Of a DNA stretch of 64,000 bases, positions 34,671 to 44,049 are shown piece by piece. The position numbers were made by a program, and so were the translations under genes. Source of the DNA: Achromobacter deleyi (GTDB lineage: Bacteria > Pseudomonadota > Gammaproteobacteria > Burkholderiales > Burkholderiaceae_B). Numbering within the stretch: position 1 is the first letter of the stretch; the number at the start of each line of letters is the position of its first letter. The notes beneath the pieces are model-generated. The model did no database searches. It was not told where the DNA came from and saw only the letters and a list, made by a program, of their open reading frames with translations. The stretch spans positions 4,464,001-4,528,000 of the forward strand of contig NZ_CP065997.1 in assembly GCF_016127315.1 (NCBI RefSeq), in the 5' to 3' direction.

Positions 34671-34732
34671 GCTCAACATAATAGTGCGATCAATTTCCAT
34701 TCGCATTGTTGCCCTTGAACGGAGACCCGATG
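34671..34732 (+). repeat. Duplicated receptor leader, copy 2, with Fur-box-like inverted repeat
   Basis: Nearly identical to 29427-29488: the TGCGA-N11-TCGCA inverted repeat is at 34685-34705 and the same spacing leads to the start codon. Conservation of non-coding bases over the whole stretch shows that it was duplicated with the gene and kept under selection or is recent. Confidence 0.65.
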
Positions 34733-36877
34733 TCCCTGCGCCATGCCCTGCCCGTCTCTTGCCTTCCGGCCCGCGTCACGCTGTCGCTGGTGCTGGGCCT
34801 GCCCGCCGTCGTTCTCGCCGGCCCGGCCGCGCCGGTGACCCAGTTGCCCGGCGTGACCGTCGACGGCGCCGCGGTCGATGAGACCACGACGGGCCCCGTT
34901 CAAGGTTTCGTTGCCGCGCGCGCCACCACCGCCACCAAGACCGACACCGCCGTGCTCGACACGCCGCAATCGATCAGCGTCATCACCCGTGATCGCATGC
35001 AATGGCAGGGCGCGCAGTCGGTGCAGCAGGCCGCGGGCTATACCGCCGGCGTCACGGCCAACAATCGCATCGACCACCGCCGCGACGGCGTCAAGATCCG
35101 GGGCGCCGAGTCGACCCATTACCTGGACGGGCTGCTCAACAGCGCCTGGTACTACAACAATACGCGGCCGGATCCCTATGCGCTGGAGCGCATCGAGATC
35201 CTGCGCGGACCGTCCGGCATGCTGTATGGACAGGGCTCCATCGGCGGCATTCTGAATCTGGTCAGCAAGCGGCCCCAGGCCGAGGCGATGCGCGAGGTCG
35301 GCGTCAGTTATGGCTCGCACGACCGCAAGCAGGTCCAGGCCGATTTCACGGGCCCGGTCGATGCCGACGGCGCATGGCTGTATCGCATCGTCGCGCTGGG
35401 CCGCCACAGCGACAGCGCCGTCAAGCATGCCAGGGACAACCGCTATTTCCTGGCGCCGTCCCTGACCTGGCGGCCCGGCGCCCGGACGACGCTGACGGTG
35501 CTGGGCAACGTGCAGGAGGATGACAGCGGCACCATGGCGGGCTTTTTCCCCAGGCGCGGCACGGTCACCGATACGCCGGCGGGACGTATCCCGCAGGATT
35601 TTTTCGTGAGCGAACCGGGGTTTGACAAGTACGTCGCCCGTCAACGCTCGGCCGGCTACCAGTTCGAACATGTCTTCAATGACAGGCTGACCGTGCGCCA
35701 GAATCTGCGCTACACGCAAAGCGCCGTCGACTATCGCAGCATCTACACCGCCGGCTTCAATGGCGCGGCCCATGGCTGGGTACCCGGCAGCGACACGTTG
35801 CTGCGCCGCAAGCTCTACCAGGAGCAGAAGGCGCTGCGGCAAGGGGTGGTCGATACCCAGGCCCAGTTGACCTTGCATGCCGGCCCCGTGCTTCACACGG
35901 TGCTGGCCGGCATCGACCATCAACGCGCCATCCTCGACTCCCGCCTGGGGCTGGGCGGCTCCGCCGCGCCGATCGATGTGCATCGCCCGGTCTATGGCGA
36001 CTATGTGGCCCCGACCTCCTATTCCTGGTCCACCTATCGCGCCCATCAGACCGGCCTGTACCTGCAGGATCAACTTGAATGGGGCCGCTGGCTGCTGATG
36101 CTGGGGCTGCGCCACGATCATGCCAGCGCCAGCGTCGACGGCGACCCGAAGGGCAGCGCCGACGATCGCGCGCTGACCCGGCGTTTCGGCCTGATGTATC
36201 GCGGCGCTTCCGGCTTGCACCCCTATGTCAGCTATGCCGAGTCATTCGAGGGGCAGGCGGGGCTGAACAAGGCCAATGAGCCGTTCAAGCCGTTGCGGGG
36301 CAAGCAATGGGAAGTGGGGGCCAAATACCAGCCTCCGGGCCGCAACCTTACCGTTACCGCCGCCGTCTTCGAGATGATCGAGAACCACCGCAAAGTGCCG
36401 GGCGTGGTGAACGGGCGCGCCGATACCATGCAGGTGGGCCAGGCGCGCACCCGCGGCCTTGAACTGGAGGCGCTGGCTTCGCAGGGCAACCTCGACCTGG
36501 TTGCCAGCTACACCTATCTGGATGCCCGCGTCGCCCGGGGCAAGCCTGCTGAAGCGGGCAGGCAACTGTCCGGCATCGCGCGGCACATGGCATCACTGTG
36601 GGCCAACTACCGTTTCGGCGCATGGGGCGTGCCGGGTTTGCTGGCGGGCGCCGGCGCCCGCTACAACGGCGCCCACGACGACGGCACCGGCCACAATGGC
36701 ATGGCCGCCGTGACCCTGTACGATGCCGTGCTGGCCTACGATGCGGGGCCGATGCGCTGGGCGCTCAACGTCACCAATCTGTTTGACAAGCGCTACGTCG
36801 ACGTCTGCCTGGCCCGTGGCGACTGCTTCTTCGGCACGCGCCGCGTGGCGATCGGCAGCGTGACCTACCGCTTTTGA
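34730..36877 (+). CDS. TonB-dependent siderophore receptor (paralogue 2)
   Basis: A 715-residue receptor paralogous to 29486-31642 along its whole length. It has a signal peptide (LSLVLGLPAVVLAGP), TATKTDTAVLDTPQSISVIT, VKIRGAESTHYLDG, EILRGPSGMLYGQGSIGG and a C terminus SVTYRF. The loop YRSIYTAGFNGAAHGWVPGSD is shared almost exactly, while the outer-loop stretch around residue 415 (DYVAPTSYSWSTYRAHQ) differs. No STN domain. It imports a ferric siderophore or similar chelate; the diverged loops suggest a different ligand. Confidence 0.9.
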   Translation: MSLRHALPVSCLPARVTLSLVLGLPAVVLAGPAAPVTQLPGVTVDGAAVDETTTGPVQGFVAARATTATKTDTAVLDTPQSISVITRDRMQWQGAQSVQQAAGYTAGVTANNRIDHRRDGVKIRGAESTHYLDGLLNSAWYYNNTRPDPYALERIEILRGPSGMLYGQGSIGGILNLVSKRPQAEAMREVGVSYGSHDRKQVQADFTGPVDADGAWLYRIVALGRHSDSAVKHARDNRYFLAPSLTWRPGARTTLTVLGNVQEDDSGTMAGFFPRRGTVTDTPAGRIPQDFFVSEPGFDKYVARQRSAGYQFEHVFNDRLTVRQNLRYTQSAVDYRSIYTAGFNGAAHGWVPGSDTLLRRKLYQEQKALRQGVVDTQAQLTLHAGPVLHTVLAGIDHQRAILDSRLGLGGSAAPIDVHRPVYGDYVAPTSYSWSTYRAHQTGLYLQDQLEWGRWLLMLGLRHDHASASVDGDPKGSADDRALTRRFGLMYRGASGLHPYVSYAESFEGQAGLNKANEPFKPLRGKQWEVGAKYQPPGRNLTVTAAVFEMIENHRKVPGVVNGRADTMQVGQARTRGLELEALASQGNLDLVASYTYLDARVARGKPAEAGRQLSGIARHMASLWANYRFGAWGVPGLLAGAGARYNGAHDDGTGHNGMAAVTLYDAVLAYDAGPMRWALNVTNLFDKRYVDVCLARGDCFFGTRRVAIGSVTYRF

Positions 36878-36893
36878 CGGTCCGGGCCAGCTC

Positions 36894-36928
36894 GATGCCG
36901 GGCGGCGGCGCAGCGCCTGTCCGGCATC
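36894..36928 (+). terminator. Stem-loop after the second TonB receptor gene
   Basis: Eight-base perfect arms GATGCCGG/CCGGCATC enclose a second small GC stem (GGCGC/GCGCC), 17 bases after the stop codon. The T-run is poor (GGCGATTTAATT), so termination is probable but not certain. Confidence 0.45.
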
Positions 36929-37052
36929 GGCGATTTAATTAGGGACTTATCATCGCGGAACAACCGCCATCGTCACATCTTCGCGAGCGATTTCCCCCTA
37001 AAATTGCGATCGCCGCCGCGATTTCCTGGCGTGCCTCATTTCCCCATAAGAG

Positions 37053-38228
37053 ATGCACGTCGATCTCCTGACCCTTTACTTCATCACCATCGGGACGCTG
37101 CTGGCCAGTGCCGGCCTGACGTTCTGGGAGCATCGGACCCACTCCAACCGCAGCCGCTCGCTGGGCATCCTGGCGGCCGGCTTCGCCACGCTGGCGCTTG
37201 GCTGTATCAGCGCCCTGTTCCGCGCCGACATGCCGGCCGGGCTGGGTTCGCCCGTCAGCAATCTCATCATCCTGAGCGGCTACCTGCTGGTCCTGAACAG
37301 TGTCGCCTCCCTGAGCGGGCGCACCTGGCGCGGCCGCTCGCTGGCCCTGCTCGCCGTCATGGCGCTGATCTGGCTGGGCGCGGGCATCGAGGGGCAGGAC
37401 CTGGTGTGGAAATACGTCAGCGCCTTTCCCATCGCACTGGTCAGCGCCTGTACCGCCTGGGAACTGCTGCGTTGCGACGCCATGAAGATGCTGAAGACCC
37501 GCAACATCGCCGTGGCGGTCGCGGGCGTGCATGCGCTGATCTATTTCGGCCGCGCCTTCCTGCTGCCGTGGTGGGTCGCGGTGGAGGGCCCGTCGGTGCA
37601 ACTGCTGGCCAGCAACATCACCATGTACGAGGGCGTGCTGTATTCGGTGCTGCTGCCGATGACGCTGGTCAAGCTGATCCGCGAGGAAACCCACGCCCAG
37701 CTGGTGCAGGAATCGCAGACCGACTACCTGACGCGCCTGGGCAATCGCCGCTGGTTCTTCGAGCAGGGCGCGCGCCTGATCGAGACCCACGGGGCGCGCG
37801 AGCCGATCGCCGTGCTGGCGTTCGACCTGGACCAGTTCAAGGGCATCAATGACCGCTATGGCCACCATACCGGCGACCTGGTGCTGAAGTCGTTCGCCGG
37901 TATTGCCCGCGTGGCGCTGGGGCCGCGGGCCATCCTGGCGCGCATCGGCGGCGAGGAATTCGCCGCGCTGCTGGCGGGCGACGATGCCCGCCGCGCGCAC
38001 GAACTGGGCGCCGACGCCGCCACGCGCTTTGCCCAGACCATCGCCCACCGGGCCGACGGCCTGGGCATCGCCGCCACGGTCAGCATCGGCCTGGCGTACT
38101 TCGAGGACGACGCGCCGGCGCTGGCTGATGGGCTGGCGCGCGCCGACATGGCCTTGTATCGCGCCAAATCGCTGGGCGGCAACCGGCTGGAATCGGCGTT
38201 GGCGCCGGAACGCGTGGCTGCGGACTGA
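37053..38228 (+). CDS. Diguanylate cyclase (GGDEF) with membrane sensor domain
   Basis: A 391-residue protein. About six hydrophobic segments occupy residues 5-210. A GGDEF domain follows from about 225: QTDYLTRLGNRRWFFEQ, AFDLDQFKGINDRYGHHTGD, the active-site loop RIGGEEFAALL, and ADMALYRAKSLGGNR. All catalytic positions are present, so it should make c-di-GMP. The inhibitory I-site RxxD before GGEEF is absent (LGPRAILAR), so product feedback by that site is unlikely. AAGAG precedes the ATG. It stands alone between the receptor and an unknown gene. Confidence 0.87.
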   Translation: MHVDLLTLYFITIGTLLASAGLTFWEHRTHSNRSRSLGILAAGFATLALGCISALFRADMPAGLGSPVSNLIILSGYLLVLNSVASLSGRTWRGRSLALLAVMALIWLGAGIEGQDLVWKYVSAFPIALVSACTAWELLRCDAMKMLKTRNIAVAVAGVHALIYFGRAFLLPWWVAVEGPSVQLLASNITMYEGVLYSVLLPMTLVKLIREETHAQLVQESQTDYLTRLGNRRWFFEQGARLIETHGAREPIAVLAFDLDQFKGINDRYGHHTGDLVLKSFAGIARVALGPRAILARIGGEEFAALLAGDDARRAHELGADAATRFAQTIAHRADGLGIAATVSIGLAYFEDDAPALADGLARADMALYRAKSLGGNRLESALAPERVAAD

Positions 38229-38298
38229 ACGGCGTCGTCTCCGTCGACAATGCGGCCGGCTGCTTCTGTAGACAAGGCGGCAAGCGTTTGCGTTGATA

Positions 38299-39111
38299 AT
38301 GACCGCCATGACGACGCCCACGCACGCTTGCCCGTCCGACCGTGACGGTTTCTGGTTCGACGCCGCCGATCCATCCCTGGCGCTCGAACGCACCGGCAGC
38401 CACGTCCGGCTGGCGCACGCCGAGCCGCCCTGGATCGTGGTCGATCAATCCATCGCCTCCCTGACCCTGGGCCGCCACTGGCCCGGGCGGCTGTGGCGCG
38501 CGCGCGTGACGCAGCTGGGCGACATGTCCGGACTGGTGGCGCAACCGGGCTATTGGCGCGCCGCCGCCATCGAGCTGCTGCAACCGCTGCCGTTGGCCCT
38601 GCTGTTCGGCCCGCATGGCGAGGGCGTGCTCGACATTCTTGAACGCATCCCCGGGCTGTCGCGCGAGCAGGCGCAGGCGCTGGGCGCCGGCTTGCCCGCT
38701 GATGGCTGGGACCGCTACGGCCGGGCGTGGGAGCGCTGGTCGGCGGACGAGGACGGCCGCGAAATCCTGCCGCCCGATGCGGCCGCCAATGCGTCGTCGC
38801 CATCCGAATGGCATGGCGTGCTGTCCGCCTCGCGCCGCCGCGGCGGCGCGCATTCGCCGATCCATGCCGGTTTCATGCAGGTCCACAAGTTGCTACGGCA
38901 ACGCGCCGAGGCCGTCGATGGCGAGGCCGCCTTCATCCGGGAAGTGGACGAGGACGGCGAGATCGACGAGTCGCTGGCGTCGCCGTGGGACCGCGCGAGC
39001 GACGCCTTGCTGTTCGCCGCCATGGCGCGGGGGGCGCCGCAATACCTGTCGGCGGACGATGTCGAGGTCTTGGCGCGGCCCTGGCGCGGCGTGTTCGGCG
39101 AGCCGGGCTGA
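38299..39111 (+). CDS. Hypothetical protein
   Basis: About 270 soluble residues, acidic, with no signal peptide. An N-terminal beta-rich part (about 15-100) contains TLGRHWPGRLWRARVTQLG, and the rest is helical (GVLDILERIPGLSREQAQALGAGLP). I do not recognise the family. ATGs at 38299 and 38308 are both possible. It follows the diguanylate cyclase after 70 bases and may be co-transcribed. Composition is like that of neighbouring real genes. Confidence 0.55.
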   Translation: MTAMTTPTHACPSDRDGFWFDAADPSLALERTGSHVRLAHAEPPWIVVDQSIASLTLGRHWPGRLWRARVTQLGDMSGLVAQPGYWRAAAIELLQPLPLALLFGPHGEGVLDILERIPGLSREQAQALGAGLPADGWDRYGRAWERWSADEDGREILPPDAAANASSPSEWHGVLSASRRRGGAHSPIHAGFMQVHKLLRQRAEAVDGEAAFIREVDEDGEIDESLASPWDRASDALLFAAMARGAPQYLSADDVEVLARPWRGVFGEPG

Positions 39112-39189
39112 GCCGGCCCGGGCTCCTTGCCAGTCCGACCCGTACCCGCCCGATCCCTTAGCAGCCCGACCCCGTACCAACCTGAACGC

Positions 39190-41580
39190 CTACCAGTTCA
39201 CCCGCGCCGTCAGCATCACATTGCGCTCATCGCCGTAGTAGCAAGCATAGGGGCACGCCGCGATGTAGCGCTTGTTCGTCAGGTTCTTGACGTTGAGCGC
39301 GAATTCCCAGTTCTGCAGGCGGTACCGCAACGCCGCGTCCAGCACGGTGTAGCCGGGCACCGTGACGCCGTCGCTTTCCTGCCGTCCCACGTAGCGCACG
39401 CCGGCCGCGGTGCTCAGGCCGGGCAGCGCCGCCAGCTTGTAGTCCAGCCATAGCGACGCCATGGAGCGTGGCACCGACGCTGGCCGCGCGCCTTCATCGC
39501 CCCGCGTGCTCTTGGTTGTCCTGGCATTGGTCAGCGTGAAGGCGGCCACCACATCCAGGTTGTGGTTGAGGCTGGCGCGGCCTTCCAGCTCGGCGCCGCG
39601 CGAGCGCACTTCGCCCGTCTGCACCGAGAACCCGGGATTGGCCAGGTCCGAGGTCACCACGTTGCGCTGGGTGATGTCGTACAGCGCCAGCGTGACCGAC
39701 GCGTCGACGCCGGGCGGCTCGTACTTCAGGCCGATCTCGTGCTGCGTGCCGGTGGTGGGCTTGAACGGCGTGCCGCCGAAATCCATGCCAGAGGTCGGCT
39801 GGAATGACTTGGTGAAACTGTAGTAGGGCGCCAGGCCGTTGTCGAACAGATACATCAGGCCGGCGCGCGGCGAGAACGCGTGCGAATCCTGCTTGTCGCC
39901 GCCGGGGGCTTCCTCGGTGCGGGCGCGGTCGTAGCGGCCGCCGAACAAGCCGATCCAGCGGCCATCGAATTTGATCTGGTCCTGGGCATAGAAACCCACC
40001 TGGCGCGAGCGGTCGACGCCGCGCCGGGCGGGGTCCAGCGTCGGCGTGCTGCCGTAGACCGGGTCATACACATCGATCGGGACGGCATTCAAGCCCACCG
40101 CCTGATCGCGTGTCAGGCTGCTGCGGCTGGCGTCCACGCCGAACAGCAGGGTGTGCTCGAAGCGGCCGTGGCGCAGCTTGCCCAGCAGCTGGTTGTCCAG
40201 GGCGATGCCTTTGTCCGTGTCGTCGCGCGACACGGCCAGGCGCTCGACCCGCGCCGGGTTGGCGGGGTTGACCGAGCTTGTCATCATGTACATGCTCTTG
40301 CTATTGGCGCGGTGGTTGTAGCCCAGCAGATTCTGGCGCACCTGCCAGTCGTCGTTGATCTTGTGCTCCAGCAGGTAGCCCAGGTGGCCGCCCTGCACCA
40401 CGAAACGGTCAAAACCCGGTTCGCCCAGGAACACCGAGCGCGGGATCGCGCCGTTGGGATTGGGCAGCAGCGTGCCCTGGCGCGGCTTGCCCACGTCGTA
40501 GGGATTGTCGGTGCGGCTCCAGCCGCCCAGCAGCGTCAGCCGCGTGGCGCCGCTCAACTGCCATTCGAGCGAGCCCGACAGCGACTGGCGGTCGTTGTTG
40601 ATGTGCCGCACCATGGTGTCCGCATCGCGCCCCAGCCCGGTCAGGCGGTAGCGCACGTTGCCATCCTCTGTGAGCGGACCGCCGAAGTCCATGGCCAGTT
40701 GCCTGGTGTTCCAGGTGCCGTACTTCACCTCCATCTCGCGCAGCGGCTCGGCGGTGGGGCGTTTGCTGACCAGGTTGATGATGCCGCCGGGCGCGGCCTG
40801 GCCGTACAGGATCGACGCCGGCCCCTTCAGCACCTCGATGCGTTCGTAGTCATACGGCTCCATGGCGCCGCTCAGCGAGTTCATCGGCAGCTTGGTGCCG
40901 TTCAGGTACAGCGGCGCCGAGCCGGTGACGTTGAAGCCGCGCACCGTGAAGCCGGTGCTGATGTTGCGCAGCGCGCCGCCGTCCAGCGGCATCACGCCGG
41001 CGGTATACGCCAGCGCCTGGTCGAGCGAGTCGGCGGCCTGCGCCACCATCTGGGCGCGCGGCACCACCGACACCGATTGCGGCGTTTCGTGCAACGGCGT
41101 GTCGGTCTTGGTGGCCGTGGCGCTCTGCTTGGCCACGAAGCCCTGCACCGGGCCCCAGGCGGTTTCCGGGCGTTCCCCGGTCACCGTCACCGACGGCAGG
41201 GTCTGCGCGCCATCCGCGCCCGGCGCGGGACGCAGCAGATAGCCGCCATTTGGTTGCAGGCTGGCGCGCATGCCCGTGCCGGCCAGGATCTGGCTCAGCG
41301 CCGAGGCCGGGTCATGGCTGCCGTTCAGGCCGCCGCTGCGCTTGCCGGCGACGTCCGTCGCCGCATAGGACAGCATCAGCTGGCTTTCCAGGGCATAGCG
41401 GGTCAGCACGCTTTCGAGCGAGCCGGCGGGAATCGCGTAGGCGCGCGCGGCCGGCTGGGCCAGCGCGGCGGGCGACAGCAGCGTGGCCGACAGGGACAGC
41501 ACGGCCAGGCGGCCGGGCGAGAGCAGGGGGGCGGTCCGGCCGATGAGGCGGGCGGCGCGGCGCGAGAGGCGGTCGTGCAT
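39190..41580 (-). CDS. TonB-dependent siderophore receptor with STN signalling domain
   Basis: A 796-residue receptor. Signal peptide (LSLSATLLSPAALAQ), N-terminal STN domain at about 45-125 (IPAGSLESVLTRYALESQLMLS, SALSQILAGTGMRA), plug with SATATKTDTPLHETPQSVSVVP, VRGFNVTGSAPLYLNG, RIEVLKGPASILYGQAAPGG, and a barrel ending in LTARVNW. The STN domain passes a ligand signal to the FecR-type protein encoded just upstream, so this is a transducer receptor of FecA/FpvA type. The order sigma factor, FecR, receptor on the same strand forms one signalling unit. Confidence 0.92.
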   Translation of the reverse strand: MHDRLSRRAARLIGRTAPLLSPGRLAVLSLSATLLSPAALAQPAARAYAIPAGSLESVLTRYALESQLMLSYAATDVAGKRSGGLNGSHDPASALSQILAGTGMRASLQPNGGYLLRPAPGADGAQTLPSVTVTGERPETAWGPVQGFVAKQSATATKTDTPLHETPQSVSVVPRAQMVAQAADSLDQALAYTAGVMPLDGGALRNISTGFTVRGFNVTGSAPLYLNGTKLPMNSLSGAMEPYDYERIEVLKGPASILYGQAAPGGIINLVSKRPTAEPLREMEVKYGTWNTRQLAMDFGGPLTEDGNVRYRLTGLGRDADTMVRHINNDRQSLSGSLEWQLSGATRLTLLGGWSRTDNPYDVGKPRQGTLLPNPNGAIPRSVFLGEPGFDRFVVQGGHLGYLLEHKINDDWQVRQNLLGYNHRANSKSMYMMTSSVNPANPARVERLAVSRDDTDKGIALDNQLLGKLRHGRFEHTLLFGVDASRSSLTRDQAVGLNAVPIDVYDPVYGSTPTLDPARRGVDRSRQVGFYAQDQIKFDGRWIGLFGGRYDRARTEEAPGGDKQDSHAFSPRAGLMYLFDNGLAPYYSFTKSFQPTSGMDFGGTPFKPTTGTQHEIGLKYEPPGVDASVTLALYDITQRNVVTSDLANPGFSVQTGEVRSRGAELEGRASLNHNLDVVAAFTLTNARTTKSTRGDEGARPASVPRSMASLWLDYKLAALPGLSTAAGVRYVGRQESDGVTVPGYTVLDAALRYRLQNWEFALNVKNLTNKRYIAACPYACYYGDERNVMLTARVNW

Positions 41581-41700
41581 GATGGTCTTCAGTTCCCGTG
41601 AAAAAATTGGCTTCCATAGGGATTGCCACGCGAGAACGAAAAACGCCTCACGGCGGGCCGAAAAAAATCCTGGATCCGGCTTGCGGCATCGCTGGTGGCG

Positions 41701-42741
41701 TCACGGTTCGCGCCGCGCCACGGTCGTCCAGTAGCGCGTCACACCGCGGATTTCCACCGGATGCGTGCGTTCGAGCATGTCCAGCACCCTGTCCGGGTCC
41801 GCCAGCGGATAGACGCCCGAGACGCGCAGGGCCGCGACCTGCGGCGCACAGGCCAGCCGGCCGGGCCGGTAGCGCGCCAGTTCGGCGATGAAGTCGTCCA
41901 GCCGCATGTCGCGCGCCACCAGCATGCCGGCGGCCCAGGCGCCGGCCTGGGCATCCGCCTGCTGGTCGCTGCGCAGCGGCGCCTCGGCGGCCAGCCGGCT
42001 GTAGTGGCTTTGCTCGCCGGCCCGCACGATGCGGGTGGCCGACGGGGCATCCCGGGGCAGGATTTCCACCGCGCCTTCCAGCACGGCCACCAGATCGGCG
42101 TCGTCCAGATGCTGCGCCACGAACCGCGTGCCCAGTGGGCGCAGCCGGCCGCGGGCCGTGTCCACCCGCAGCGGACGGGCCGGCCAGCCCGCACGCGCCG
42201 GGTCGGGGGCGGTGGCCACCAGGATGCGGCCGTGCAGCAGCTGGATCAGGCGCTGGCCGTCGTCGTAGCGCAGGGCGATGGCGCTGCGCGTGTCCAGATC
42301 GATGCGGGTGCCGTCGGTCAGCGTCAGCGCGCGTCGCTGGCCGGTGCCGGTGCGATAGTCCGCGTTCAGGTCCTGCCACTGCAGCACCAGGCCGTCGCGC
42401 GCCAGCCAGGCGCCCGAGCCGGCAAACGCCGCCAGCGCCAGGGCCTTGAGCGCGCCGCGCCGGCCACGCTGTTCGCCGCCGCGCACCAGGGTGCCGCGCG
42501 CCAGCGGCGCATCCAGGCCGCGCAGGTGCGCGCCGAACGATTCGATATGGCGCCAGGCGCGCGCATGGTCCGGGTCGGCCGCCAGCCACTGCGCCCAGTC
42601 CCGGCGCAGGGCGTCGTCGGCATCGGCCGCCTGCAGGCGCACCAGCCACTCGACCGCGGCCCGGCTGGCCCGTTCGGGCAGCGGCGGGCCTTCCAGGGCG
42701 GGCAGGGGCGGCGCTGGCCGGCTGGCGGTGGAGTAGGGCAT
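41701..42741 (-). CDS. FecR-type anti-sigma / signal-transducing inner-membrane protein
   Basis: A 346-residue protein. The N-terminal cytoplasmic domain has AVEWLVRLQAADADDALRRDWAQWLAADPDHARAW (anti-sigma domain of the FecR family). One hydrophobic segment (LKALALAAFAGSGAWLA) lies at about 95-115. The periplasmic FecR domain begins TGTGQRRALTLTDGTRIDLDTRSAI, then GRLRPLGTRFVAQ, with a C-terminal STN-interacting part. It relays the receptor signal to the sigma factor encoded 15 bases upstream. Confidence 0.9.
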   Translation of the reverse strand: MPYSTASRPAPPLPALEGPPLPERASRAAVEWLVRLQAADADDALRRDWAQWLAADPDHARAWRHIESFGAHLRGLDAPLARGTLVRGGEQRGRRGALKALALAAFAGSGAWLARDGLVLQWQDLNADYRTGTGQRRALTLTDGTRIDLDTRSAIALRYDDGQRLIQLLHGRILVATAPDPARAGWPARPLRVDTARGRLRPLGTRFVAQHLDDADLVAVLEGAVEILPRDAPSATRIVRAGEQSHYSRLAAEAPLRSDQQADAQAGAWAAGMLVARDMRLDDFIAELARYRPGRLACAPQVAALRVSGVYPLADPDRVLDMLERTHPVEIRGVTRYWTTVARREP

Positions 42742-42756
42742 GGGCGGGGCGCCGGG

Positions 42757-43242
42757 TCAGGCGCCAAAGAAGCAGCAATGCGCTGCCCTGGCGATATGGC
42801 GTTGCACCGTGGCCAGCGACAGCTTCAGTTCGGCGGCGATGTCCGCCTGCTTCATGCCGTCCAGTTGCGACAGCAGGAAGGCTTTCACCACCGGCGCGGG
42901 CAGGGTGTCCAGGCGGCGGTCCAGCTCGACCAGGGTCTCGATCAGGATGGCGCGCGTCTCGGGGCTGGGCGCGGTCTGCTCGGGCAGGGCGGCCAGCGTC
43001 GCCAGATAGGCATCCTCGATCTTGCGGCGCCGCATGAAGTTCGACAGCACGCCCTGCGCCACGGTGGTCAGCAGCGCGCGCGGTTCGCGCACCACGGGCG
43101 GGTCTTCGCGCGCGATCAGGCGGATGAAGGTGTCGTGCGCCAGGTCGGCGGCATCGAACGAATTGCCCAGGCGCCGGCGCAGCCATCCCTTGAGCCAACC
43201 GTGATGGTCGACATACAGCGCTTCGATGCTGGGCGGGGGCAT
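42757..43242 (-). CDS. FecI-type ECF RNA polymerase sigma factor
   Basis: A 161-residue ECF sigma factor. Region 2 is at about 10-75 (LYVDHHGWLKGWLRRRLGNSFDAADLAHDTFIRLIA) and region 4 at about 105-160 (PAPVVKAFLLSQLDGMKQADIAAELKLSLATVQRHIARA). It would direct transcription of the receptor gene downstream when FecR is activated. The start is placed at MPPPSIEALYVDHHG, the normal family start. A Fur-box-like sequence lies just upstream. Confidence 0.9.
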   Translation of the reverse strand: MPPPSIEALYVDHHGWLKGWLRRRLGNSFDAADLAHDTFIRLIAREDPPVVREPRALLTTVAQGVLSNFMRRRKIEDAYLATLAALPEQTAPSPETRAILIETLVELDRRLDTLPAPVVKAFLLSQLDGMKQADIAAELKLSLATVQRHIARAAHCCFFGA

Positions 43243-43291
43243 GGGCGATCCGGTCGAGGTTCCGGCGCGCAAAGCGGGGGTGATGGCGCCT

Positions 43292-43310
43292 GATGAATGA
43301 GAATTATCCG
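43292..43310 (-). promoter_or_regulatory. Fur-box-like site upstream of the FecI-type sigma gene
   Basis: On the minus strand it reads GGATAATTCTCATTCATCA, close to the Fur consensus GATAATGATAATCATTATC. It lies about 50 bases upstream of the sigma-factor start, the expected place for iron repression of a fecIR operon. Confidence 0.6.
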
Positions 43311-43434
43311 CAATTCTAGCGTGTGGGCCATGACGCGGGCAATACGAGCGGCGACAGCGGGTCCATGCAAGGCGGCCGGTTTGGCCGATGCGGTCAGGCG
43401 GGCCCAGCCGAATCGCCGCCGGCGAGGCTTCGTT

Positions 43435-43857
43435 TCATTCCTCCGAGCGCCAGGACTTGCGCCGGCGGGCCCGCGGCTTGGGCACCACGCCCAGGCGCGG
43501 GTCGCGCGCCAGGGCCAGTTGCACCAACCGTTCGGCCAGCGTCTCGAAGGCCTCGTCGGTCTGTGGCAGGTACAGCCACTTGCCCAGCTGCGGATGCGGC
43601 AGCAGGCTCGGCATGTCGGCCTGCAGCGCCGCGTGGCGGTCCTGCGAGGAACACACCATCACGCCGTTCCAGGGCGGCTCGCGGTCGGCCACCACCAGGT
43701 ACAGCGCGCCATCCAGGTAGGCGGCGTCGCAGCCGAACATCTTGCGACGCAGATAGCCGGCATCGCGTTCCAGCGGGTCGAGGATCCACAGCAGCGAATT
43801 GGCGCGGGCGGTGCGTTGGCGGGTGGGGGGCGAGAACAGGTCGGAGCGGTGGGGCAT
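43435..43857 (-). CDS. Hypothetical protein, TfoX/MmcQ-like
   Basis: A 140-residue protein. LLWILDPLERDAGYLRRKMFGCDAAYLDGALYLVVADREPPWNGVMV followed by GKWLYLPQTDEAFETLAERLVQLA recalls the TfoX N-terminal-like fold (RKMFG motif) of small proteins related to competence and YjbR. It ends in a basic tail (PKPRARRRKSWRSEE). The start at MPHRSDLF was preferred over an upstream methionine that lies in non-coding-looking sequence. Function not known. Confidence 0.65.
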   Translation of the reverse strand: MPHRSDLFSPPTRQRTARANSLLWILDPLERDAGYLRRKMFGCDAAYLDGALYLVVADREPPWNGVMVCSSQDRHAALQADMPSLLPHPQLGKWLYLPQTDEAFETLAERLVQLALARDPRLGVVPKPRARRRKSWRSEE

Positions 43858-44049
43858 TGCGAACGAAGCGGGGGAAGGGGCCTGGGTCAGACGATACCCG
43901 ATCCCGCCATCGCGCAGGCCGCCGCCGGTCGCAGGCGCGCCGGGCGGCCCGGTGTCCGCACAAAGCAGATATGCGATCCCGCGCATAGCGCCGCCGCCGC
44001 CCCGCGCCTACCATGCTGCAAACATAAAAGCCCCCAGGGTGGAGACAGC

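Noticed and set aside
41600..41690. Hairpin CGCC-GTGA-GGCG followed by TTTTT between FecR and receptor genes
   Set aside because: Only a four-base stem; an attenuator is possible but cannot be supported.
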